This document shows positions 7,916 to 15,926 of a stretch of 54,875 bases of DNA, one piece after another. Under the pieces are notes generated by a model. It saw only the letters and a program-made list of their open reading frames with translations, did not search any database and was not told the DNA's origin. This DNA is from Acidimicrobiaceae bacterium (GTDB lineage Bacteria > Actinomycetota > Acidimicrobiia > Acidimicrobiales > RAAP-2). The position numbers were made by a program, and so were the translations under genes. How positions within the stretch are numbered: the stretch's first letter is position 1; every line of letters starts with the position of its first letter. The stretch is taken from contig DAHUZM010000105.1 in assembly GCA_027306525.1 (NCBI GenBank), forward strand, positions 1 to 54,875. Reading direction: 5' to 3'.

Positions 7916-9031
7916 TCAGTCCGCGAGCGCGCCCAGCAGTTGGTCGAGCGAGGCGACGTTGTGACCCGGCAGGAAGCGGTCCACATAGGGAAGGGCTGCC
8001 GCCATGCCCCGGGTCAAGGGCTCATAGCCGGGGCTCGCCTTGAGCGGGTTCACCCAGATCACCTGATGGGCCACCCGGTGCAGCCGTGCCATCTGCGATC
8101 CCAGCTCGTCGGGGTCGCCCCGGTCCCAGCCGTCGGAGAGGATGACCACCTGGGACCCGCGGGCCATGCCGCCGATCCCGAAACGGTCGTTGAACTCGCG
8201 AAGGCCGTCGCCGAGCTTCGTCCCGCCGGACCAGTCCGGCACCACCGCCGACGCGGCCACCATGGCGGCGTCGGGGTCACGCGAGGACAGCTGACGGGTG
8301 ATGCGCGTCAGGCGCGTCCCGAGCGCAAAGGCCTCCACGCGTGTTCGCCCGGCGACGACGACGTGGGCGAACCGCAAGATCGCGCGGGCGTAGGGCTCCA
8401 TCGACCCGCTGACGTCGGCGACGAGGACCACCTTGCGAGCGCGCGGGAGCCGGCGCATCGCTTCGAGGTGGGCGATCTCCCCGCCGCTGCGCATCGATCG
8501 TCGGATCGTCGAAGCGATGTCGGGGCGGGTGCCCGAGCGAGCGGCGCGCCAGCGGTGCGATCTGCGGATGGCCTCGGTGGCCGGCATGTCGCGCATGATC
8601 GCCATCGCCTCGGCCAGCTCCTCGGGGGTGCACTCGGCGAAGTTCTTCTCGCGCAACACCTCGACCCTGCTGTAGCTGAGCGACCCCGCTCGCGCTGAGC
8701 CAGACGCGTCCCTGTCGGCGTCGACGCGGAGCCCTTCGGAGGAGAAGTGCGTTGCTGCGTCCTGCTCGTTGTGCGTGTCGCGCTCGGCGAGGCCCCAGTA
8801 CGAAGCGAACGCGCGGTCATAGACCTCGATGTCCTCGGGCCTTCGGACCAGCGTCGCCCGGCCCGCCCAGTACAGCGAGCCGGTGCGATCGGCTCCGAGG
8901 AGGTCGAGCGCACGGACGAAGGTGAAGACGTCGGCGACCGGGGTGCGCAACCCCTGGGCGCGCAGCACCCGGCAGAACCCGACGACCACGCGGATCGGGG
9001 CGTCCGAATCGAGTAGGTCGAGCTCACCCAC
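7916..9031 (-). CDS. coxE: CoxE-type VWA domain protein
   Basis: The 371-residue protein has an N-terminal helical region and a C-terminal von Willebrand A domain with an intact MIDAS DVSGSM motif (near 220), WSGGTKLGDGLREF and VVILSDGWDRGDP. CoxE partners the AAA+ ATPase CoxD in post-translational activation of the Mo/Cu active site of CO dehydrogenase. The GTG start overlaps the coxD stop by 8 bp, as expected for a MoxR/VWA pair. Confidence 0.88.
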   Translation of the reverse strand: MGELDLLDSDAPIRVVVGFCRVLRAQGLRTPVADVFTFVRALDLLGADRTGSLYWAGRATLVRRPEDIEVYDRAFASYWGLAERDTHNEQDAATHFSSEGLRVDADRDASGSARAGSLSYSRVEVLREKNFAECTPEELAEAMAIMRDMPATEAIRRSHRWRAARSGTRPDIASTIRRSMRSGGEIAHLEAMRRLPRARKVVLVADVSGSMEPYARAILRFAHVVVAGRTRVEAFALGTRLTRITRQLSSRDPDAAMVAASAVVPDWSGGTKLGDGLREFNDRFGIGGMARGSQVVILSDGWDRGDPDELGSQMARLHRVAHQVIWVNPLKASPGYEPLTRGMAAALPYVDRFLPGHNVASLDQLLGALAD

Positions 9032-9944
9032 CGGTCACCGCCGAGGCGATCAGCGCCCCGAGCTCGGGTCGGACCCGCTCGGCGTCCTCGCGGTACTTGA
9101 GCACCGCGCCGAGCGTGCGAGACGCACTCTTGGGGTCGAGGGCGTCTCGGCCAAGCGCGTGCAGCGCTCGCGCCCAGTCGATGGCCTCGGCGACCCCCGG
9201 GGACTTGTAGAGGCCCATCGTGCGAAGTCCCTGGACGGCGGTCGTCACCTGACGAGCCAGTTGCTCGCCGGCCTCGGGGACCCGGGTCAAGACGATGGCG
9301 ACCTCTCGGTCCAAGTCGGGGTGTTCCACCCAGTGGTAGATCGCCCGTCGCTTCAGGGCGTCGTGCACGTCCCGGGTGCGGTTCGAGGTGAGGACCACGA
9401 CCGGCGGGACCGCCGCATGGAAGGTCCCGATCTCGGGAACCGTCACGGTGAAGTTGGCCAGGACCTCCAAGAGAAAGGCCTCGAACTCGTCGTCGGCCCG
9501 GTCGATCTCGTCGATGAGGAGCACCGACGGCGCCTGCCTGGCGTCCGTGCTGCCGGCGATCGCCTGCAGGATCGGCCGGCGGATCAAGAAGCGCTCGGAG
9601 AACAGCTCGTCCTCGCCGACCGGGGTGGCCTCGCCGGGGCGGTCATGGGCCCGGATGTAGAGCAACTGGCGCTGGTAGTCCCACTCGTAGATGGCCTGAT
9701 GAGCGGCGATTCCCTCGTAGCACTGCAATCGAATGAGCTCGGCACCGAGCCATTGGGCGAGCGCGTGCGCGACCTCGGTCTTTCCGACCCCGGGCTCGCC
9801 CTCGAGGAAGAGGGGCCGCCGGAGCTGGATGGCGAGGAAGATCGCCGTCGCCAAGCCCTCGCCGGGCAGATAGCCCCGCCCGCGGAGGGCGGTCTCGATC
9901 TCGTCTGGCGTTGCCGGTGGCGTCCACGCCCCCCGAGGAGTCAC
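9024..9944 (-). CDS. coxD: CoxD-type MoxR AAA+ ATPase
   Basis: The 306-residue MoxR-family ATPase has Walker A EGEPGVGKTEV near 50, Walker B SVLLIDEIDRADDEFEAFLLEVL, sensor 1 VVVLTSNRTRDVHDAL and the downstream RRAIYHWVEHPD. CoxD is needed for maturation of the active site of CO dehydrogenase. I place the start at GTG 9944 (VTPRGAW); the track's extension to 10,295 would overlap coxM and carries no domain. It is the first gene of the minus-strand operon that runs to mogA and is divergent from coxMSL. Confidence 0.88.
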   Translation of the reverse strand: MTPRGAWTPPATPDEIETALRGRGYLPGEGLATAIFLAIQLRRPLFLEGEPGVGKTEVAHALAQWLGAELIRLQCYEGIAAHQAIYEWDYQRQLLYIRAHDRPGEATPVGEDELFSERFLIRRPILQAIAGSTDARQAPSVLLIDEIDRADDEFEAFLLEVLANFTVTVPEIGTFHAAVPPVVVLTSNRTRDVHDALKRRAIYHWVEHPDLDREVAIVLTRVPEAGEQLARQVTTAVQGLRTMGLYKSPGVAEAIDWARALHALGRDALDPKSASRTLGAVLKYREDAERVRPELGALIASAVTGG

Positions 9945-10153
9945 GCTCAGAGCGTAGTGGTGCTCGCGCCGAGCCCATCTGAGCAGGCACGGAGGGCCCC
10001 ATCGGGGGTCGGCGTCCCAGCGGTGCCCCCTCGACGCCGCTGGCCTCACCGCTCGAGGCGTTGAGCGATCGCCCAAATCGCCGAGTCGGCGGCGCGCGGA
10101 GGGCACCACTACGATGCCCGCGGAAGCACCGGCTCGACCCGGGGGGAACCCAA
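9945..10153. promoter_or_regulatory. Divergent promoter region between coxD and coxM
   Basis: A 209-bp intergenic region serving both cox transcription units. On the plus strand TACGAT (10,110-10,115) is a plausible -10 box about 40 bp before the coxM start. No clear operator was recognised. Confidence 0.4.
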
Positions 10154-11029
10154 CTGAAGCCTTCTCCGTTCGCATATTTCGCGCCGGCATCGCTCGACGA
10201 GGCGTTGGCGCTCCTCGCAGAGCACGGCGACGACGCCAAGTTGCTCGCCGGTGGGCAAAGCCTGGTGCCCCTCCTCGCGCTGCGGCTCGCGTCACCCTCG
10301 GTGCTGATCGATCTCGGAAGCGTGCCCGGACTCGACTACATCCGGGGCGACGATGGTCACCTGGCGATCGGGGCGATGACGCGCGAGCGGACCGTCGAGC
10401 GCTCCGACCTCGTCAAGTCCTCGGTCCCGCTGCTCTCCGAGGCGATGCCACTGATCGGACATCTCGCCATTCGCAACCGGGGCACGCTTGGCGGCAGCAC
10501 GGCGCACGCCGACCCCTCCGCCGAGATCCCGGCGGTCGCGGTCGCGCTCGACGCGCAGGTCACGGCGACGAGCAGCAAGCGCGGCGAGCGGACCATCCCC
10601 GCCTCCCAGTTCTTCCAGGGGTTCTTCACTACGGCGCTCGAGCCAGATGAGGCGCTCACGCAGGTGCGCTTCCCGGTGGCGGGCCCTGGGACCGGTGTGG
10701 CCTTCGAAGAGGCCACACGCCGCCACGGCGACTTCGCCATGGTGGCGGCGGCGGCGGCGGTGCGGATCGACGACGGACGCATCGGGGATGCACGGATCGT
10801 CACCATCGGCGTTTCCGATGTGCCCGTCCGGTGCCGGGAGGCCGAGCAGGCGCTGATCGGCGTCGAACCCCTCGCCTCGGCATTCGAGGAGCCGAGCTCC
10901 CTCGCCGCCAGCGCGTGTGATCCACCGTCGGATCTCCATGGAACGAGCGCCTATCGCAAGCACCTGATCCGGGTGCTCGTGCGGCGAGCGTTGGAGAAAT
11001 CAACAAGACGTCCCAAGGAGCAGACTTGA
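10154..11029 (+). CDS. coxM: Molybdenum hydroxylase FAD-binding medium subunit (CoxM-like)
   Basis: The 291-residue FAD subunit begins KPSPFAYFAPASLDEALALL. It shows the two FAD-binding motifs of the family, AGGQSLVPLLALRL (near 33-46) and the NRGTLGGSTAHADPSAEIP type (near 108-127). It passes electrons from the FeS subunit via FAD to an acceptor. Homology puts the first residue at a CTG (10,154) preceded by GGGGGG about 8 nt upstream. No in-frame ATG/GTG fits nearby, so this is an unusual CTG start. It is the first gene of coxM-coxS-coxL and overlaps coxS by 4 bp. Confidence 0.9.
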   Translation: MKPSPFAYFAPASLDEALALLAEHGDDAKLLAGGQSLVPLLALRLASPSVLIDLGSVPGLDYIRGDDGHLAIGAMTRERTVERSDLVKSSVPLLSEAMPLIGHLAIRNRGTLGGSTAHADPSAEIPAVAVALDAQVTATSSKRGERTIPASQFFQGFFTTALEPDEALTQVRFPVAGPGTGVAFEEATRRHGDFAMVAAAAAVRIDDGRIGDARIVTIGVSDVPVRCREAEQALIGVEPLASAFEEPSSLAASACDPPSDLHGTSAYRKHLIRVLVRRALEKSTRRPKEQT

Positions 11030-11514
11030 ACACGATCGATGTCGAGCTGACCGTCAACGGAGAGCGCCGTTCGGCGACCGTCGATCCGCGCAAGACCCTC
11101 GCCGATGTCCTCCGCGACGACCTCGAGCTCACCGGGACCCATGTCGGCTGCGAACACGGTGTCTGTGGGGCCTGCACCGTGCTCATCGACGGCCAGGCGG
11201 CCCGTTCGTGTCTGACGTTCGCAGTACAGGTACGCGGTTCGCAGATCACGACGATCGAAGGTCTCGCCAACGACGGGGAGCTGAACCCGCTGCAACAAGC
11301 GATGGTCGACAGTCACGGGTTCCAGTGTGGCTTTTGCACGCCGGGGTTCTTGATGCAGATCACCGCCCTGCTCGCCGACAACCCGACGCCGAGTGAGCCA
11401 GAGGTGCGCGAAGCGCTGTCAGGGAACGTCTGTCGCTGCACCGGGTATCAAAGCATTGTCGTCGGCGTGTTGCGCGCCGCCGGCGGGTCCTCGATCGCGA
11501 CGAGCGCACACTAA
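11026..11514 (+). CDS. coxS: Molybdenum hydroxylase 2Fe-2S small subunit (CoxS-like)
   Basis: The 162-residue ferredoxin-fold subunit carries both 2Fe-2S cluster motifs. The plant-type N-terminal motif is CEHGVCGACTVLIDG followed by RSC. The C-terminal motif is CGFCTPGF with CRCTGYQ. It shuttles electrons between the Mo site and FAD. The TTG start lies inside the coxM stop (TTGA) behind an AAGGAG Shine-Dalgarno. It is about 10 bp upstream of coxL. Confidence 0.95.
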   Translation: MNTIDVELTVNGERRSATVDPRKTLADVLRDDLELTGTHVGCEHGVCGACTVLIDGQAARSCLTFAVQVRGSQITTIEGLANDGELNPLQQAMVDSHGFQCGFCTPGFLMQITALLADNPTPSEPEVREALSGNVCRCTGYQSIVVGVLRAAGGSSIATSAH

Positions 11515-11524
11515 GGGAGCAACG

Positions 11525-13858
11525 ATGTCCACTGAGGTTGCCCAGCGCTACGTGGGGGCGTCGGTCGCCCGATCCGAGGATCCTCGGATCCTCACCGGCG
11601 GGGGGAAGTACGTCGACGACGTGAAGCTCCCCGGCATGCTGCACGCGGCCTTCCTGCGGAGCCCGTTCCCGCACGCCAAGATCGTGAGCATCGACGCCAG
11701 CGCGGCCCGCGAGGCCGAGGGCGTCGTCCTCGTCTATACGGGCGAGGACCTCGAAGCGATGATCAGGCCTGGTCCCTACGGGATCTCCCTCATGATGAAC
11801 CAGGACAAGCCGGCGTTCTCGTGCCTCGCGACCGACAAGGTGCGCCTGGTCGGCGACCCGGTGGCGTTGGTGGTGGCCGAGAGCCGTTACCTCGCCGAGG
11901 ATGCTATCGAGCTGATCGACGTCGACTACGAGGACCTGGCCCCCATTGCGACCTACGAGCAGGCGCTCGACCCGACCAACCCGCCCATCTTCGAGGACCT
12001 CGGATCCAACGTGCTGGCCGAGTCGGATCTCCACACCCACGGTGATGTCGAGGGCGCGTTCGCGCGTGCCGATCACGTCCTGTCGGTGAGGATCAACCAG
12101 CACCGTCATCAGAACGTGCCGATGGAGACGCGCGGGTTCCTTGCGAGCTACGACCGCGAGGCGGATCACCTCCTCGTCTGGTCGGCGAATCAAGGTGTCC
12201 ACCTCGCGTTGCACATCCTCGCCGGCCGGCTCGGCCTTTCGCCCGAGAAGATCCGAGTCCGAACGGCCGACGTGGGCGGATCGTTCGGCCTGAAGATCGG
12301 CGCGACACGCGAGGAGGTCGCCGTTGCCGCTGCGTCGATGGCGCTCGGACGGCCGGTCAAGTACATCGAAGACCGCTACGAGAACCTCATGGCGTCAGGG
12401 CAGGCACGTGAGGAGTACCTCGACGTCGAGGCCGCCTACAGCGACGACGGGGACATCCTCGGCATGAAGGTGCACATGGTGGTCGATGCGGGGGCCTACC
12501 CCGGCATGGCCGCCGCCCTGCCCACGATGGTCGAGGGGATGCTCCCAAGCGCCTATCGCATCGGCGCGCTCGAGTTCCGCTCGACCGTGCTCGTCACGAA
12601 CAAGGCCACCTACGTCGCCTATCGGGGGCCGTGGGCCGTCGAGACCTTCGTGCGGGAGCGAGTCGTCGACCTGGTCGCCCGGGAGCTCGGGATGGAACCC
12701 TTCGAGATCCGCATGCGCAACGTCGTGACCAGGGGCGAGGAACCGACGAGCATGATCACCGGCCGCAGCCTGGACGGCGTCACGGTGAGAGAGTCGCTCG
12801 AGCGGATGGCCGAGACGGTCGACATCCCCGCCTTCCGCCGGCGCCAGGAGGCCGCCAGGGCCGAGGGCCGTTACCTCGGACTCGGGATCGCGTCCTACAT
12901 CGAGGCCGCTCCCGGTCCGCGGGCGGGGCAGTCGCCGCTCGGCCTGGAGCAGATGCGCATGGAGCTCGACGGGGACGGCAAGCTCCTCGTCTACACCGGG
13001 CAGATGCCCCACGGGCAGAGCCACGAGACCACCCTCGCCCAGATCGCAGCCGACGAGTTCGGGGTGCGCTTCGAGGACGTCCGAGTGGTCGTCGGGGACT
13101 CCGACCTCGTCCCGCCCGGCTTCACCGGCGGCAGTCGCTCGGCGACCATGGCCGGCGGGGCGGCCCTCACCACGGCCCGGGCCTTGCGGGCCAAGGTGCT
13201 CGAGCTCGGTGCGCACCTGCTCGAGGCGAACGTCTCGGACCTACGAATCGAAGACGGAGCGATCTCCGTTGCCGGGGTCCCGTCGAGTGCCATGGGACTC
13301 GCCGAACTGGTGGCGGCGGTGCAAGAGCCGGGGCGGCTCCCAGAGGAGGTCGACACCGAGTTGAAGGTGGCGAATTCCTATGACGGCGGAGCCGGCGGCT
13401 GGTCCGGGGGCACCCATTGCGCCATCGTGGAGGTCGACGTCGAGACCGGGCTCGTCACCTTCGAGCGCTACGTCGTGACCGAGGACTGCGGGAAGCTGAT
13501 CAACCCGGCTGTCGTGGACGGCCAGGTCCGCGGGGGCGTGGCCCAGGGTGTCGGCGCCGTGCTGCTCGAGCGCGCCGCGTACGACGAGCGCGGGAACTTC
13601 CTTGCCGCCACGTTCATGGACTACCTCATGCCGACGACGATGGACGTCCCCAACATCGAGATCTCGCATCTCGAGACCATCCCGCTCGATCCCGACGTCA
13701 ACTTCCGAGGGATCGGTGAGGGCGGGATGATCGTGGCTCCGGCAACGATCGTCAACGCGATCGAGGACGCCCTGGCCCCCCTCGGCGTCCGGATCCACGA
13801 GCAGCACCTCCCCCCGGCCCGCATCTTGGAGCTGGCGGGAGTCGTTGAGCCCGAGTGA
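11525..13858 (+). CDS. coxL: Molybdenum hydroxylase large subunit, CO-dehydrogenase-like, atypical active-site loop
   Basis: The 777-residue Mo-MCD-binding catalytic subunit of the xanthine dehydrogenase/CO dehydrogenase family has RSEDPRILTGGGKYVDD at the N terminus, NVPMETRGF, ADVGGSFGLK, and GIGEGGMIVAPA with the catalytic Glu near residue 731. The active-site loop reads VAYRGPWAVETF (near 363). Form I CoxL has AYRCSFR with the Cu-binding Cys and form II usually has AYRGAGR; this is neither. The M-S-L gene order is that of form I operons. CO oxidation is therefore not assured; another hydroxylation substrate is possible. The ATG at 11,525 has an AAGGGAG Shine-Dalgarno; the track start at 11,393 lies inside coxS. 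Confidence 0.88.
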   Translation: MSTEVAQRYVGASVARSEDPRILTGGGKYVDDVKLPGMLHAAFLRSPFPHAKIVSIDASAAREAEGVVLVYTGEDLEAMIRPGPYGISLMMNQDKPAFSCLATDKVRLVGDPVALVVAESRYLAEDAIELIDVDYEDLAPIATYEQALDPTNPPIFEDLGSNVLAESDLHTHGDVEGAFARADHVLSVRINQHRHQNVPMETRGFLASYDREADHLLVWSANQGVHLALHILAGRLGLSPEKIRVRTADVGGSFGLKIGATREEVAVAAASMALGRPVKYIEDRYENLMASGQAREEYLDVEAAYSDDGDILGMKVHMVVDAGAYPGMAAALPTMVEGMLPSAYRIGALEFRSTVLVTNKATYVAYRGPWAVETFVRERVVDLVARELGMEPFEIRMRNVVTRGEEPTSMITGRSLDGVTVRESLERMAETVDIPAFRRRQEAARAEGRYLGLGIASYIEAAPGPRAGQSPLGLEQMRMELDGDGKLLVYTGQMPHGQSHETTLAQIAADEFGVRFEDVRVVVGDSDLVPPGFTGGSRSATMAGGAALTTARALRAKVLELGAHLLEANVSDLRIEDGAISVAGVPSSAMGLAELVAAVQEPGRLPEEVDTELKVANSYDGGAGGWSGGTHCAIVEVDVETGLVTFERYVVTEDCGKLINPAVVDGQVRGGVAQGVGAVLLERAAYDERGNFLAATFMDYLMPTTMDVPNIEISHLETIPLDPDVNFRGIGEGGMIVAPATIVNAIEDALAPLGVRIHEQHLPPARILELAGVVEPE

Positions 13859-14214
13859 GCGTCAGATCTCCGGCGCCGGTGCGTCACCGGTCGCGAGGAG
13901 ATCGGGTGCGAGCAGCGGCCAGCGCCCTCGCTGACGGCATGCCGACCTGAAGAGGGAGGCGGCCGCGAACGGTGCGAGCGCGCCCATCGCGAGCAGCCAT
14001 GCGGAGGTCGCATCACGGGGTTGGCATGCGCCTCCTGCGCGATCCGGCCGCAGCCGTGCCGCGGCGCGCAGAAGCGATGATCCTCGTGGCGAGCCCCTTC
14101 GGTTCGAGGAGGGCGCTGCTCGCTCGTCGCGCCGCATGGACGGGGCGGGCGCTCGCCTGGGCCGCCCGCCCCCTCTGGCATAGGGTGCGACCCTTGAGGT
14201 GAAGGAGGGGTCCG
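13859..14214. other. Intergenic region without a supported gene (356 bp)
   Basis: It holds small ORFs in both directions (for example 13,862-14,137 minus), none with a recognisable domain, Shine-Dalgarno or family start. Near its right end TAGGGT (14,181-14,186) is a plausible -10 box for the downstream SDR gene. Confidence 0.5.
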
Positions 14215-15192
14215 ATGGAGCGCTTTGAGGGTCGCATCGCCGTCGTCACCGGCGGGGGGACGGGCATGGGGCGGGCACTGGTCCGCCAGCTGGCCAAGGA
14301 GGGATGCCACGTCGCGACCTGCGACGTGTTCGACGAACCGATGGCCGAGACCAAGGATCTCGCCCTCGAAGCGGCGCCCGAGGGCACCCGGGTCACCACC
14401 TTTCGCGCGGACGTCTCGGACGAGGGCCAGGTGCGAGCGTTCCGCGATGCCGTCGAGCGGGAGCACGCCACGGAGCACATCCACCTGTTGTTCAACAACG
14501 CGGGCATCGGCGGTGGGGGATCGATGATCGCCGACGACCGCAGCACCTGGGAGCGAACCTTCGGGGTCGACTGGGGCGGGGTCTACCACTGCACCCGCAC
14601 CTTCCTCCCCATGCTGATCGCGGCCGAAGAGGGGCATCTCGTCAACACGAGCAGCCTGAACGGCCTGTTTGCCTCGATCGGACCGATGACCCCCCACACC
14701 GCCTACAGCGCCGCGAAGTTCGCCGTGCGGGGATTCTCCGAGGCCCTCATCGCCGACTTCCGGGTGAACGCGCCGCACCTGCGCGTCTCGGTGGTCATGC
14801 CCGGGCACATCGGGACCTCCATCGTGCTCAACTCGGCGAAGGCGCACGGGAACTCGGCCGACGACATGACCGAGGAGGACCTCGAGCGCTTCCGCAGGCA
14901 GCTCAACCGCCAGGGACTGCCGGCCGACGGGATCTCCGACGAGGACCTGCGCAAGGGCGTCCAGATGTTGGGGGAGCAATTCCGGGACAACGCGCCGACC
15001 TCGGCGGAGGAGGCGGCCAAGATCATCTTGGACGGGGTGCGGGCGAACCGGTGGCGCATCATCGTCGGCCACGACGCCGAGGTCATCGACGCCGAGGTCC
15101 GCAAGGACCCCGAACACGCCTATGACGTCGACTTCTGGGAGAACATGCGCTCGCGGGGCCTCTTCGGCCTCTTCGGCGCGCCCGCCGAGTAG
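14215..15192 (+). CDS. Short-chain dehydrogenase/reductase (classical SDR)
   Basis: The 325-residue SDR has the cofactor motif VTGGGTGMGRAL (residues 10-21), the structural NNAG, the catalytic Ser region TSSLNG and the YSAAK catalytic Tyr-Lys. The C-terminal extension beyond residue 250 is longer than in minimal SDRs. Substrate unknown. The ATG is preceded by a strong GAAGGAGGGG Shine-Dalgarno. It converges on the nitroreductase, with stop codons directly adjacent. Confidence 0.88.
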   Translation: MERFEGRIAVVTGGGTGMGRALVRQLAKEGCHVATCDVFDEPMAETKDLALEAAPEGTRVTTFRADVSDEGQVRAFRDAVEREHATEHIHLLFNNAGIGGGGSMIADDRSTWERTFGVDWGGVYHCTRTFLPMLIAAEEGHLVNTSSLNGLFASIGPMTPHTAYSAAKFAVRGFSEALIADFRVNAPHLRVSVVMPGHIGTSIVLNSAKAHGNSADDMTEEDLERFRRQLNRQGLPADGISDEDLRKGVQMLGEQFRDNAPTSAEEAAKIILDGVRANRWRIIVGHDAEVIDAEVRKDPEHAYDVDFWENMRSRGLFGLFGAPAE

Positions 15193-15810
15193 CTACCAGC
15201 GGGAGCGGTGCACGGCCCCGGCCCCGGGGCCTGGCCGGCGCCGGAGCGAGCGCGAGGGCCGGTCCGCTCCATCTGGGTGGCCGAGCAGCACCGCGCCGAA
15301 CATCCGCCAGCCTTCTGGGACACCGAGCGCCGCGAGGAGCTCGGTCTCGCCGCGGAAGACCCCGAGGAAGGCGGCGCTGAGACCCTCGGCGGTCGCGCCG
15401 AGAAGGAGCAGCATCGTCGACATCCCGGCGTCGCCCCACCAATAGGGGACGGGCCACGCAGACTCGGGATCGTCGCTCTCGCCTCGCCCGAGGCCCGACC
15501 CGGCCTTGTCGGGCTCCCCGTAGCGCTCGATGTACTCGGCGGGTGAGCACAGCGAGAGGGCCACCACCGGGGCCCGCGCGAGGTGCTGGTACCGGCCCCG
15601 CCCGCTCCGCCAGGACTCGTCGGTGCTGAGCGCCCAGTACGTCTCGGTCTCCTCCCCCTCGAGGACGAGCCATGCCACCCCGCGGGTATTGCCAGCCGAC
15701 GGCGCCCGAAGGGCGGCCTCGAGCAGCCGGTCCACGACCGCCCGATCGATCGGCTGGGCGGCGAAGCTGCGGATCATGCGCCGGCGCCGGATTGCCTCGG
15801 CGAGCTCCAT
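15193..15810 (-). CDS. Nitroreductase family protein (FMN-dependent)
   Basis: The 205-residue protein begins MELAEAIRRRRMIRSF, the characteristic nitroreductase N terminus (RRS/RMIRSF FMN phosphate contact). It continues with APSAGNTRGVAWLVL and GDAGMSTMLLLLGATAEGL, the conserved helix near the isoalloxazine ring. These enzymes reduce quinones, nitro compounds or F420/FMN-type substrates with NAD(P)H; the physiological substrate is unknown. The start ATG at 15,810 has an AGGAGG about 10 nt upstream. The track's 642-aa frame reads through moeZ in antisense and is wrong. Confidence 0.87.
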   Translation of the reverse strand: MELAEAIRRRRMIRSFAAQPIDRAVVDRLLEAALRAPSAGNTRGVAWLVLEGEETETYWALSTDESWRSGRGRYQHLARAPVVALSLCSPAEYIERYGEPDKAGSGLGRGESDDPESAWPVPYWWGDAGMSTMLLLLGATAEGLSAAFLGVFRGETELLAALGVPEGWRMFGAVLLGHPDGADRPSRSLRRRPGPGAGAVHRSRW

Positions 15811-15868
15811 TGTGGTGGTCCTCCTCGCCCCGCCGGGTGGCCCGAGCCGGGAATGTTGAGCGCGCTGG

Positions 15869-15874
15869 TAGGGT
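15869..15874 (+). promoter_or_regulatory. -10 box of moeZ transcript
   Basis: TAGGGT about 14 nt before the upstream ORF ATG and 45 nt before the moeZ ATG, leaving a short leader that contains the uORF. Confidence 0.4.
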
Positions 15875-15887
15875 TTTACTCCGAGCA

Positions 15888-15926
15888 ATGTCGGCGAGCT
15901 GCCCGAGGTGCCTGATCCATGCCTAG
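15888..15926 (+). CDS. Putative 12-residue upstream ORF with two Cys codons in the moeZ leader
   Basis: ATG 15,888 opens MSASCPRCLIHA-stop, whose last codons overlap the moeZ start (CCATGCCTAG carries both). In mycobacteria, Cys-codon uORFs attenuate genes of sulfur metabolism in response to cysteine. The downstream gene here is a rhodanese-MoeB sulfurtransferase, so a similar role is attractive but inferred. It is too short for statistical support. Confidence 0.35.
   Translation: MSASCPRCLIHA

Noticed and set aside
10061-10153. Upstream TTG extension of coxM
   Set aside because: It would add about 31 unrelated residues before the conserved KPSPFAYF start.
12600-12640. Annotation of CoxL as a bona fide form I CO dehydrogenase
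   Set aside because: The AYRCSFR motif with the Cu-binding Cys is absent.
13862-14137. 91-aa minus-strand ORF downstream of coxL
   Set aside because: No family resemblance, no Shine-Dalgarno; left as intergenic.
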